This document shows, in pieces, positions 52,734 to 61,065 of a stretch of DNA of 64,000 bases (the first letter of the stretch is position 1; each line of letters begins with the position of its first letter). Made by a program: the position numbers and the translations under genes. Below the pieces are notes generated by a model, which saw only the letters and a program-made list of their open reading frames with translations, ran no database searches and was not told the DNA's origin. This DNA is from Panacagrimonas sp963975245 (GTDB lineage Bacteria; Pseudomonadota; Gammaproteobacteria; Nevskiales; Nevskiaceae): assembly GCA_963975245.1 (NCBI GenBank), contig CAXBFJ010000004.1, positions 186,001 to 250,000 on the forward strand, in the 5' to 3' direction.

Positions 52734-53252
52734 ATGACTACACGATGGATGATTGGCCTTGCCGCCTCCGGACTGATGGGCCTCAACGTTGCCATGGCTG
52801 ATTCCGAGCCATTGAGTCGCGAGTCCCTGGCACGATGTGCATCGCAGGTACAGACCCTCCGGGATGAATCCACTCGCCTCACGCGAGAAAGCACGGCCCT
52901 GGACCGACGGCGTGAAGGCATCGAAGAGCGCAGTGCGCAGCTGAGGCTGGAAAGAGAAAATCCCGTGCAGGACGATCTCGAGGCCGGCCTTGATTTCCGG
53001 CAGCGCCAGATTGAGCACAAGGCGCAGACAGTTGCGTTCAACGCCGATATCCAGACCCTGCGCGATCAGATCACCGCACTCAATGCGCTCAAGTTTGATT
53101 ACGAGCAGCGCTGCGCCAAGCGTGCGTATCGTCGTGCTGATCTGGAATCCCTGTCGTCGGAAGATCAATCCGCCATGCGCGAGGGCCTTGGAGACGTCAA
53201 GGTGCCCTACATTGATCCGGCATCAACGCCGCCTCCGCAATCGCAGCCCTGA
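52734..53252 (+). CDS. Exported coiled-coil protein of unknown function
   Basis: The 172-residue protein has a Sec signal peptide (TTRWMIGLAASGLMGLNVAMA) and a mature part that is almost entirely alpha-helical coiled coil (about 45-130) with many Glu, Arg and Gln heptads, ending in a proline-rich tail ('DPASTPPPQSQP'). Two Cys (in 'ARCASQ' and 'EQRCAKR') could pair. It follows the TonB receptor by 94 bp on the same strand and may be the fourth gene of that transcript. No family recognised. Confidence 0.6.
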   Translation: MTTRWMIGLAASGLMGLNVAMADSEPLSRESLARCASQVQTLRDESTRLTRESTALDRRREGIEERSAQLRLERENPVQDDLEAGLDFRQRQIEHKAQTVAFNADIQTLRDQITALNALKFDYEQRCAKRAYRRADLESLSSEDQSAMREGLGDVKVPYIDPASTPPPQSQP

Positions 53253-53405
53253 GAAGACCTGCGACGCTGATCGCGAGCCGCTGTTGTATCGGCGAAGCGA
53301 GCCCTCACGGCGCCAGCGCTCTGGCGCGGCGGCAGATTCAGGTTGATGCGAGCTTGCCGGGGAAGGCCTTGCGCGAATGAGGCTTTCCTCGTGACCCAAG
53401 CGCGC

Positions 53406-53431
53406 TATAATTGCGAACCATTCTCATTTAC
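53406..53431 (+). promoter_or_regulatory. Promoter and candidate Fur box of the iron ABC operon
   Basis: A perfect -10 TATAAT is at 53406-53411. Just downstream the stretch GCGAACCATTCTCATTT (53413-53429 region) matches 11 of 19 positions of the Fur consensus in the best register and looks like gammaproteobacterial Fur boxes with the ATTCTCATT half. A -35 is weak. Overlap of -10 and Fur box fits iron repression of the gene starting at 53440. A GCGCCAG/CTGGCGC hairpin lies upstream at 53310-53327. Confidence 0.55.
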
Positions 53432-53439
53432 GAACTCTC

Positions 53440-54450
53440 ATGCGCAGCCTCGTCGCTTTCGCCCTGATTCTTGGAACCCTGTCCGGTGTTGCCCGTGCTG
53501 CCGAACTGACCGTCTACTCGGCTCGCATTGAAGATCTGATCAAGCCGGTGTTTGATCGCTACACCGAAGAAACCGGAACCACCATCCGTTTCATCACCGA
53601 CAAGGAAGGGCCCTTGTTGCAGCGGCTGCGCGCCGAAGGAAAATCCAGCCCGGCCGATATTCTGCTGACGGTAGATGCCGGCAATCTCTGGCAGGCCGCC
53701 AAGCTCGGCGTATTGCAGCCCATTGAGTCCGAAACGCTGGAGAAGAATATTCCGGCGCACCTGCGTGACAAGGACAACAATTGGTTCGGCTTCTCGATTC
53801 GCGCCCGCACCGCGGTCTATCACCCCGGCCGGGTCAAACCAGCGGAGCTTTCCTCCTACGAGGACCTGGCGACGGCCAAGTGGAAAGATCGCCTGTGCCT
53901 GCGCACCTCAAAGAAAGTCTATAACCAGTCGCTGGTCGCCATGATGACCGCCGAACTCGGAGCCGAGCGAACAGAAGAAGTCGTTCGCGGTTGGGTGGCC
54001 AATCTGGCGACAGCACCCTTCGCCTCGGACAACGAAGTGCTCGAAGCCATCGCCGCAGGTCGTTGCGATGTGGGGCTGGTCAACACCTACTACTACGGGC
54101 GCATGGTTCGCAATGATCCTGAGTTGCCGCTCAAGCTGTTCTGGTTGAACCAGAAGCCGTCCAAGGGCAAGCAACTCGCTGGGGTTCACGTGAACGTCTC
54201 CGGTGCAGGTCTGACCGCCAACAGCCCCAACAAGCAGGAGGCCATCAAGTTCCTGGAGTGGCTGTCGTCCAAGGAAGCGCAGGGTCTGTTCGCGGCACTC
54301 AACCTGGAGTTTCCGGTTAATCCGGACGTGGAGCCGGATCCGCTGACGGCACATTGGGGGCCGTTCAAGCAGGATCAGATCAATCTGTCTGAAGCTGGAA
54401 AAGGTCAGGCCGACGCAGTGCGCTTGATGGATCGATCCGGCTATCGATAA
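53440..54450 (+). CDS. Ferric iron ABC transporter, substrate-binding protein
   Basis: The 336-residue protein has a signal peptide (VAFALILGTLSGVARA|AELTVYSAR) and matches the FbpA/FutA/SfuA ferric-binding class: 'ELTVYSARIEDLIKPVFDRYTEETG', and Tyr217-Tyr219 in 'VNTYYYGR' as iron ligands. It captures Fe3+ in the periplasm. The gene is led by a TATAAT/Fur-box promoter and followed 27 bp later by the permease gene. 'PEKDPLTAHWG'-type ending is normal. Confidence 0.94.
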   Translation: MRSLVAFALILGTLSGVARAAELTVYSARIEDLIKPVFDRYTEETGTTIRFITDKEGPLLQRLRAEGKSSPADILLTVDAGNLWQAAKLGVLQPIESETLEKNIPAHLRDKDNNWFGFSIRARTAVYHPGRVKPAELSSYEDLATAKWKDRLCLRTSKKVYNQSLVAMMTAELGAERTEEVVRGWVANLATAPFASDNEVLEAIAAGRCDVGLVNTYYYGRMVRNDPELPLKLFWLNQKPSKGKQLAGVHVNVSGAGLTANSPNKQEAIKFLEWLSSKEAQGLFAALNLEFPVNPDVEPDPLTAHWGPFKQDQINLSEAGKGQADAVRLMDRSGYR

Positions 54451-54477
54451 GCGCCCGAAACGCGTGTTCGGGGCCAG

Positions 54478-56073
54478 ATGAAACCGAGGGTCCGACTGGG
54501 CTGGCCCCTGCTGGCCTTCTTGCTGGCCGTGCCGACGCTCCTGCCGCTGGGCGCCGCGCTGGGCTCCTTCGCCCGCATCGACACCGAGCTGTGGTCACAT
54601 CTGCTTGACTACGTTCTGCCACACGTCCTGCCGCAGACCATCATCTTGGTTGTGGCGGTCAGCCTCGGCGTCAGTCTGCTAGGGAGCAGCCTGGCCCTGC
54701 TGGTTTCCCTGTTTGATTTTCCCGGGCGCAGATTCTTTTCCTGGGCACTGATTCTGCCCTTGGCCATTCCAGGTTATGTGCTGGCAACGGTCTTCGTCGG
54801 CGCACTGGACTACGCCGGGCCGGTTGCCACCGGACTGCGAGAGATTGGCATTGCCCTGCCGGAAGTTCGCAACAGTCTGGGCGCCAGCCTTGTGCTCATC
54901 GCCGCGCTTTATCCCTACGTGTATCTGGTCGTTCGCAGCAGCCTGGCAACGCAGGGTGCACGCGTGCTTGAAGTCGCCCGCTCCATGGGCCTTACGCCGC
55001 GACAGGCCATGCTGCGCGTGGCCCTTCCATTGTCTGCACCGGCGATCATGGGCGGCACGCTGCTGGCGGCCATGGAGACGCTGGCCGACTTTGGCACGGT
55101 GGCCGCTTTCAACGTGGATACGCTGACCACGGCCATCTACAAAGCCTGGTTTTCTCTGTTTTCCATCGACTCCGCCTTGCAGCTGGCGGGCGTCCTGCTG
55201 GTGCTGGTACTGGTCCTGCTCATCATCCAGTCGCGAGCGAACGCCATGCGACGCACCACCCAATCGGGTCCGACGGCCAGACGCTTGCCCTTGCGCGGCC
55301 TGCCCGCGGGACTGGCGAGCACGGCATGTGCAATGGTCCTGATCCTGTGCCTGGTCCTGCCCCTGTTCCAGCTCATCCTCTGGACGATCCAGCATTGGGA
55401 GCGCGCAGATCACCGAATGCTTACGGCAGCCATGAATTCGATGGCGCTTGGCGCCATGGCGGCCGTGCTGCTGGGTATCAGTGCACTGATGCTCGCCGTT
55501 GCAATGCGAAGATCACCGGGGCCTCTCACCCGCGGCGCCGTCAAGGTCGCGACGCTTGGATATGCACTACCGGGAGCTCTGCTCGCCATCGGATTGTTCG
55601 TGCCGCTGGCCGTTATCACCAGCAACATGAATGAAGCTTTTGGTTTGAACATCATTCTTCAGGGTGGCGTCGCACTGCTCTTGCTGGCCTATGCAGTGCG
55701 CTTTACGGCAGTGGCACATGCGCCGATCTCAAGCGGCCTGGCGCGCATCAAGCCCAGCCTGGACGAAGCCGCACTGCTTGCTGGTCACCGCGGAGTGGCA
55801 CAGATTCGCCGAGTGCACCTGCCCTTGCTGAAGCCAGCGTTCGCCGCTGCGGCCGCTCTGGTCTTTGTCGATGTGATGAAAGAGATGCCCATCACCCTGA
55901 TGATGCGCCCCTTCGGCTGGGACACCTTGTCTGTTCGCGTGTTTGAACTCACCAGTGAAGGACAATGGGAACAAGCTGCGTTGCCATCCATGGCGATCGT
56001 TGCAGTGGGGTTGCTGCCGGTCTGGTGGCTGGTCCGGAATCTGGAGAAGGAGGCGCGTGGACCTTCAACTTGA
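54478..56073 (+). CDS. Ferric iron ABC transporter, fused double permease
   Basis: The 531-residue protein contains two binding-protein-dependent permease domains (about 55-250 and 325-520), each with an EAA-type loop ('EVARSMGLTPRQAMLRVALPLSAPAI' and 'DEAALLAGHRGVAQIRRVHLPLLKPAF'). This tandem form is usual for the FbpB/SfuB family of iron(III) permeases, with about 12 membrane helices. Its 3' end overlaps the ATPase gene by 17 bp. Confidence 0.94.
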   Translation: MKPRVRLGWPLLAFLLAVPTLLPLGAALGSFARIDTELWSHLLDYVLPHVLPQTIILVVAVSLGVSLLGSSLALLVSLFDFPGRRFFSWALILPLAIPGYVLATVFVGALDYAGPVATGLREIGIALPEVRNSLGASLVLIAALYPYVYLVVRSSLATQGARVLEVARSMGLTPRQAMLRVALPLSAPAIMGGTLLAAMETLADFGTVAAFNVDTLTTAIYKAWFSLFSIDSALQLAGVLLVLVLVLLIIQSRANAMRRTTQSGPTARRLPLRGLPAGLASTACAMVLILCLVLPLFQLILWTIQHWERADHRMLTAAMNSMALGAMAAVLLGISALMLAVAMRRSPGPLTRGAVKVATLGYALPGALLAIGLFVPLAVITSNMNEAFGLNIILQGGVALLLLAYAVRFTAVAHAPISSGLARIKPSLDEAALLAGHRGVAQIRRVHLPLLKPAFAAAAALVFVDVMKEMPITLMMRPFGWDTLSVRVFELTSEGQWEQAALPSMAIVAVGLLPVWWLVRNLEKEARGPST

Positions 56074-57088
56074 AAATATTGTCGCTGGCTACAACGGTCA
56101 TCCTGTCCTGCAGGGCCTGAGCATGCGCATCGCGCAAGGCTCGCTGGGTTGCCTGCTCGGACCATCGGGATGCGGCAAGACAACTGCATTGCGCGCGATT
56201 GCCGGCTTCGAGCCGATCAGCGGCGGACGCATCCTGTGTGACGGACAAGTCCTGAGCAGCGCATCTCTGATGACGCCGCCCGAACAACGCGGTATTGGCA
56301 TGGTCTTTCAGGATCTGGCGCTGATGCCGCACTTGAATATCCGCCAGAACATTGCCTTCGGCCTGCACAAGCAGGCGCGGTCGCAACGCGATCAGCGCGT
56401 CGATGAACTGCTGGATCTGGTCGGCCTCGTCGAGGCAGCAAAGGCCTATCCGCATGAGCTTTCGGGCGGACAGCAACAACGTGTCGCACTCGCTCGGGCA
56501 CTGGCACCCAAGCCCCGCCTGATCTTGCTCGACGAGCCGTTCTCGTCGCTGGACGTGGAACTACGCGAGCGCCTGTCGCAGGAAGTGCGACGCATTCTGC
56601 TTCACGAAAAAATGACTGCGCTGCTCGTCACCCACTCTCAGCTGGAAGCATTTGCCATGGCGGATGCCATCGGCGTCATGCAGAAGGGCAAGCTGCTTCA
56701 ATGGGATGTTGCCTACAACCTCTACCACCGTCCTGCTGATCGCTTCGTTGCAGACTTCGTCGGCGAAGGCGCCTTCCTACCCGGGCATCGCCACAGCGAC
56801 GGACGAATCGAAATGGAACTCGGTGTCCTGCCGGCGCGAGACGGACAGCATGATCCAGGGCAGGTTGAACTGCTGATCCGCCCGGATGACATCATTCATG
56901 ACGATGCGAGCGCCATGACCGCACAAGTGCTTGCAAGAGCGTTTCGCGGTGCAGAGTTTCTTTACACCTTGAGACTTCCTTCAGGAGCCGAAGTGTTCTC
57001 CCTGGTCCCCAGCCATCATGATCACGCCATTGGTAGTCGCATTGGTATCCGGCTGGACGTGGAGCATGTCATCGCTTTTACGGCTTGA
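56057..57088 (+). CDS. Ferric iron ABC transporter, ATP-binding protein
   Basis: The 343-residue ATPase has Walker A 'LLGPSGCGKTTALR', the signature 'LSGGQQQRVALARAL', Walker B 'LILLDEPFSSLD' and the switch His 'LVTHSQLEA'. The C-terminal 100 residues form a TOBE-like domain, as in FbpC/FutC. The GTG start at 56057 has AGGAGG upstream and overlaps the permease gene by 17 bp. With the two genes before it, this makes a complete iron(III) importer. Confidence 0.94.
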   Translation: MDLQLENIVAGYNGHPVLQGLSMRIAQGSLGCLLGPSGCGKTTALRAIAGFEPISGGRILCDGQVLSSASLMTPPEQRGIGMVFQDLALMPHLNIRQNIAFGLHKQARSQRDQRVDELLDLVGLVEAAKAYPHELSGGQQQRVALARALAPKPRLILLDEPFSSLDVELRERLSQEVRRILLHEKMTALLVTHSQLEAFAMADAIGVMQKGKLLQWDVAYNLYHRPADRFVADFVGEGAFLPGHRHSDGRIEMELGVLPARDGQHDPGQVELLIRPDDIIHDDASAMTAQVLARAFRGAEFLYTLRLPSGAEVFSLVPSHHDHAIGSRIGIRLDVEHVIAFTA

Positions 57089-57111
57089 GCCCTGGCAAGA
57101 CCAATAGGCGC

Positions 57112-57157
57112 AAAAAACCCCTTGCAATCCCGGATGGTTTCCGGGCATTGCAAGGGG
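57112..57157 (-). terminator. Terminator of the tail-collar gene
   Basis: An imperfect stem pairs 57118-57134 with 57140-57157 (CCCCTTGCAAT...ATTGCAAGGGG) around TGGTT. On the minus strand it runs into a T6 tract (A-run at 57112-57117). It ends the minus-strand gene at 57179 and also separates it from the converging iron ABC operon. Confidence 0.85.
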
Positions 57158-57178
57158 CGGGTTCAGCGCGTAGCGGGA

Positions 57179-57805
57179 TCAGTTACGCGAAGGAAAAACG
57201 CCTTCCAACGCGATAATGCAACGGATGGTGTTGAAGGGCTGGATATTCGTATGTGGCTGGCTGCCACCGGTGTTGGCGATGGTTCTGGGGTCCATCAATT
57301 CATCGGGCGGATTTTCCGGAGTGCGGTAAGGGATCACCGGACCCTGCACGCGCGGCCCGCTGTCGGGCTTGAACAAGGCCATGCCGAATTGGTTGCCAAA
57401 CGGAAAAGCACGATTGGCCTTGCTGGTGGAAACGGCCAAACCGTGGCTATGCGAGGGGATCTGGCTCTCTTGCAGCGTGACGGACTCCACGCCTCCCCTC
57501 TCTCCCTGCTGGTATGGGGTCAAACCTGGGCCGCTGCCCAAATGAATGGGTACCCGACCGCGCATATCCGGAAGCGCAAAAGTGACGCGGCCGTCTCCGC
57601 CATATGTGGTTCCCAGCAAGGAAAACAGCGCTGTATTCTGAGCAATCGGCAGGAGCTGGCCATCACAATTGGCCCAGCCGCGTGGATTGAAAGTAAAGGC
57701 AACCCATGCGATTTGCCCTAGAAAAGGGTCGACCTGGGCAACAGCTGCCCGGGGGACGCCCAAGCCCAAGGCAAAGGCCAGCAACAGAAGCGGAATTTTT
57801 TTCAT
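57179..57805 (-). CDS. Exported phage-tail-collar domain protein (MdpB-like)
   Basis: The 208-residue protein has a signal peptide ('LLLLAFALGLGVPRAAVA') and then a tail-collar domain: 'FLGQIAWVAFTFNPRGWANCDGQLLPIAQNTALFSLLGTTYGGDGRVTFALPDMRGRVPIHLG', and 'GGSQPHTNIQPFNTIRCIIALEGVFPSRN' at its end. This is the arrangement of the microcystin-dependent protein family (Mdp), found singly or in groups in bacterial genomes outside phages. No phage genes are nearby. It is presumably secreted; its role is unknown. It has its own terminator. Confidence 0.9.
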   Translation of the reverse strand: MKKIPLLLLAFALGLGVPRAAVAQVDPFLGQIAWVAFTFNPRGWANCDGQLLPIAQNTALFSLLGTTYGGDGRVTFALPDMRGRVPIHLGSGPGLTPYQQGERGGVESVTLQESQIPSHSHGLAVSTSKANRAFPFGNQFGMALFKPDSGPRVQGPVIPYRTPENPPDELMDPRTIANTGGSQPHTNIQPFNTIRCIIALEGVFPSRN

Positions 57806-57886
57806 GAGAGCTCCAAAAGCAAGAAATTAAAATCGCCGCAACTGCTCGTTCAGCTGTCAGCAAGCAAAAAATACGCCTTCTGGCTC

Positions 57887-59815
57887 TTAATTGATACTGC
57901 GCGATCCTGTTGCAAGGCTCTGGTAGAGCTGCTCCAGCGCAGTAACGTAGGTAGGGGTATGGAACAGATTGGAATGATCCCGTGTCGTTTGAAGCAGCCG
58001 GGATTGAGATGCGAGCTGCGCCGGGTCGCGCAGAAGTTGCAAAGCCTTCTGCTCGTAATCATTGGCATCGTCAGCCACGTTCTGCGGTAAGCCCGCTGAC
58101 CGAAGCAAGGATGCGCTGACCCGAGTCGCGAAGGTATGGCCTCGCATGGCCAATACAGGAACTCCGGCCCACAATGCATCCACCGTAGTGGTGTGCCCAT
58201 TGCACATGGGTGTATCCAAGGCGAGATTGGCCAACTGCAGTCGGGCCAGATGCTCGGCCTTGGGCAGAAGATCAGCAAAAACGATGCGTGCCGGGTCGAC
58301 GCCCGCCGCCCGTGCTGCCTTCTGCAGATTCTGTCTGGCCAGGGCAAATTCTCTGCCGTGCGCGTATTGCCAGAGCACGCAATTGGGGACAGCCTTTAGC
58401 AGGCGCATCCACAGCGAAAAGGTATGCGGGTCGATCTTTCCAATCGTGTTGAAACTCGCCAACACCAGAGCGTCCTCGGGCAGCTCGCAGCTGGCCCGCG
58501 TAGTGAGGGTGTCACTGATTCTCTGACGGTGATCCGTTGCAAGATAAGAGTGCGGCATCCGCAACAAGGATTCGCAAAACTCTGATTCACTGCCCTTCGG
58601 GGCGACAGTGTCATCGCCTATCAGGATATCCACCAGACCCTGACCCATGCTCGCGGCAAATCCGACCAAGCTGATCTGCACGGGAGCAGGACGCAGGCCC
58701 ATGATGGCGGGTCGTCCGCCCATGGACAGGCCGGTGAGATCAATCAAGAGATCTATCTCGTGCTGGCGGATACAGCTTGCCGCTTCCAGATCAGACCGAT
58801 CGCGCAGCTCCACAAAGCGATCGACCTGTTCGATGACCTGCTTTCTCATCGCACTGTCATCGTCGGGGCCGTATGAATAAGCCGTAACGTGAAAGCGGCT
58901 GCGGTCATGCAGCCTGAAAACGCTTCCCATCAGGTGCATCAAGGCGTGTTCCCTGAAGTCACCAGAAACGTAGCCGAGCCGAATCTTGCGCCCTTCAAGC
59001 GATGGTTTTGCCGGGGCAGGTAAACGCGCACCAGAGAGCTTCAGGCGTTCGAGCACCTCTCGTGCTTGCCGTGCTGCAATGGCTTTTTGCTGCGCGGCAG
59101 TGGTGGGAAGGCGCAAGGCCTGTGTAATGCTGATGCGCTCCATTTGCTGGCCCTCGTCGAGCAAGCGGTGAAGCGCAAGCGAATCGGCGTCAAAGAAATC
59201 CCAGTTCGCAATTTCAGTGGCCGCGAGCATGCGACTGGCACGAACACCGAGGTGTCGAGCATCCAGATCACAGGCTTTTGAGAACGCGGTAAAGGCATCT
59301 GCGAAGCGAAACTGCCCAAACAGAAAAGAGCCCATGCCGTACCAGGCTGCGAAGTTCGCGGGTTCCAGTGCAAGGACACGTTTGAACAGGTACTCCGCGT
59401 CGCCAGCTTTCTTCTGTTGAGAAAGAAGCTCAGCACGTTCCAGTAATGCCAGTGTGTTGGTGGGTGCGATGCTCAGGATCCGCAACAGGGCGGCATCGGC
59501 ATCGGCATCACGATCGAGCATGCGAAAACTGCGCGCTAGCGCAAACAGCGCCTTTACATAGAGAGGGTCCAGACTCGTGGCTCGCACAAAGCTTTGTGCT
59601 GCCCGTTCAATATGCCTCTGATCGAGCAAAGTCAGGCCGAGGTTGTAATGCGCCTTTGCATAGTCAGGTGAGCGCTTGATCGTCGCAGTAAAAACCTTGG
59701 CTGCCTCGGCATACCGGCCCGCCTTGCGCAGTACCAGGCCGAGATTGTTCTGCGCGGCGGGGTTGAGCGGGTCCTGAGCGGCGAGTTGCTTGGCGCGCTT
59801 GAGTTGAGCGCTCAT
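57887..59815 (-). CDS. TPR protein with O-GlcNAc-transferase (SPINDLY-type) domain
   Basis: The 642-residue protein has TPR repeats (about 1-195) and a GT41-type catalytic region (from about 270): 'IRLGYVSGDFREHALMHLMGSVF', 'HEIDLLIDLTGLSMGGRPAIMGLRPAPVQISLVGFAASMG', 'VLASFNTIGKIDPHTFSLWMRLLKAVPNCVLW' and 'DTPMCNGHTTTVDALWAGVPVLAMRGHTFATRVSASLLRSAGL' for nucleotide-sugar binding. It is a cytosolic glycosyltransferase of the OGT family, likely modifying protein Ser/Thr with a hexose or HexNAc. Its start overlaps the TIGR03032 gene by 4 bp, so the two are coupled. Confidence 0.9.
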   Translation of the reverse strand: MSAQLKRAKQLAAQDPLNPAAQNNLGLVLRKAGRYAEAAKVFTATIKRSPDYAKAHYNLGLTLLDQRHIERAAQSFVRATSLDPLYVKALFALARSFRMLDRDADADAALLRILSIAPTNTLALLERAELLSQQKKAGDAEYLFKRVLALEPANFAAWYGMGSFLFGQFRFADAFTAFSKACDLDARHLGVRASRMLAATEIANWDFFDADSLALHRLLDEGQQMERISITQALRLPTTAAQQKAIAARQAREVLERLKLSGARLPAPAKPSLEGRKIRLGYVSGDFREHALMHLMGSVFRLHDRSRFHVTAYSYGPDDDSAMRKQVIEQVDRFVELRDRSDLEAASCIRQHEIDLLIDLTGLSMGGRPAIMGLRPAPVQISLVGFAASMGQGLVDILIGDDTVAPKGSESEFCESLLRMPHSYLATDHRQRISDTLTTRASCELPEDALVLASFNTIGKIDPHTFSLWMRLLKAVPNCVLWQYAHGREFALARQNLQKAARAAGVDPARIVFADLLPKAEHLARLQLANLALDTPMCNGHTTTVDALWAGVPVLAMRGHTFATRVSASLLRSAGLPQNVADDANDYEQKALQLLRDPAQLASQSRLLQTTRDHSNLFHTPTYVTALEQLYQSLATGSRSIN

Positions 59816-60894
59816 GCAGGCGCCTGAGCGCTCCAGCTCAAGCTGCGGCCTTCGGCATCCAGCCAGATACTGTGGCGAATTTCGTCGGTCTTGAATCCCA
59901 GCGCCTTGGGTCTCACCACGCCGGGCAAGACAGCGACGTCGTAGATTTCTTCTACCAAGCCTTCAATTCTCAGCCAGTGGCGCGCGTCGCCGCTGGACAG
60001 ATCCACGACCTGCAGGCCGCAACGGGGAGCGATGCGTTCCTTGGCCAGACGCGTCTGCAAAGGCAGGCCGCTGAAGGTCTGATCCGAGCGCGCCTTGGAA
60101 AGACCGACGACCGCTTCGTTGCCGACAAAGGCCAGTCCCCGGGCGTAACCTGGGCAGAACGCCACCGGTTCGAACTGGCCGCTGTTTACGTCAACGTATC
60201 CGAAATCCCCTTGCCCGGAATTACACAGCCAGAGCTTTCCATCATGCAATCTGGGGGAGTGGGGCATGGAAAGGCCGCGCGCCACCACCTCATTGTTGGG
60301 AACATCAATGACACAGCCTCCGCTTTTACGGTGTTCACGCCATCCATCGGCCACATCGGATTCCGCGCAAGCCGTCACGTATGCGGGTTGCTGATCACGC
60401 ATGGCCAGGCCATTGAGGTGACAACGATCCTCCGCTGCATAGCGGCTGAGAAACTTCGGTTTCCAGAGTGCCTTGAGACTGTGACGCTCACTGGTGGTCG
60501 CCAGACAACCAAACAGCGTTGAGACAAATATGGGAGCGCCGTTGGTATCAACGGACACATCATGCACATCCGCATCGGCTGTGGTGTAGCCCACCTGCGG
60601 AACGTAGAGGCGATCAAAACCTTTGCTTCGCTCATCTGTTGCCAGCATGTTCTCCAGACGCCAAAGCTGGAAAGCGGATGCCAGCCACAAGGTCTGGCCA
60701 TCGCTCCAGAGCCCCATGCAACGGTTGAAGGTGCGCTCAAAAATCGAGAGCTGCCCGTCTGCCTTGAGGCCTATCAGAAACAGCTTGCCAGACTGATACG
60801 CACTGACAGCAAGGCTCACGCGATGCTGAGCCAGCCAGGCTGGAAAATGGCGCGAGGCTTCTATGGAGATGGCAGGTTTGACTTGATTACTCAT
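59812..60894 (-). CDS. TIGR03032 family protein
   Basis: The 360-residue protein matches the TIGR03032 family, a six- or seven-bladed beta-propeller-like set: 'MGLWSDGQTLWLASAFQLWRLEN', 'DVHDVSVDTNGAPIFVSTLFGCLA', 'HLNGLAMRDQQPAYVTACAESD', 'GGCVIDVPNNEVVARGLSMPHSPRLHDGKLWLCNSGQG'. Function is unknown; the family is often found next to TPR or OGT-like genes. I chose the ATG at 60894 rather than the TTG at 60930. It overlaps the OGT-like gene by 4 bp (ATGA). It is divergent from the FG-GAP gene. Confidence 0.85.
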   Translation of the reverse strand: MSNQVKPAISIEASRHFPAWLAQHRVSLAVSAYQSGKLFLIGLKADGQLSIFERTFNRCMGLWSDGQTLWLASAFQLWRLENMLATDERSKGFDRLYVPQVGYTTADADVHDVSVDTNGAPIFVSTLFGCLATTSERHSLKALWKPKFLSRYAAEDRCHLNGLAMRDQQPAYVTACAESDVADGWREHRKSGGCVIDVPNNEVVARGLSMPHSPRLHDGKLWLCNSGQGDFGYVDVNSGQFEPVAFCPGYARGLAFVGNEAVVGLSKARSDQTFSGLPLQTRLAKERIAPRCGLQVVDLSSGDARHWLRIEGLVEEIYDVAVLPGVVRPKALGFKTDEIRHSIWLDAEGRSLSWSAQAPA

Positions 60895-61065
60895 CAGGCG
60901 ACTGTATCGGCACATTTGCAGATACAGCAAGATTGTGAGCGCTGGCGCACATAAAGGCGCACAAAGTGCCAGACAATCTGCATTAACTCACCTAAGCTCG
61001 AAGCATATGCGCGCGCTGACCAGCACCGTGCCCCGTCTTCGTTTCATCAAGAACAAGGAAAAACG

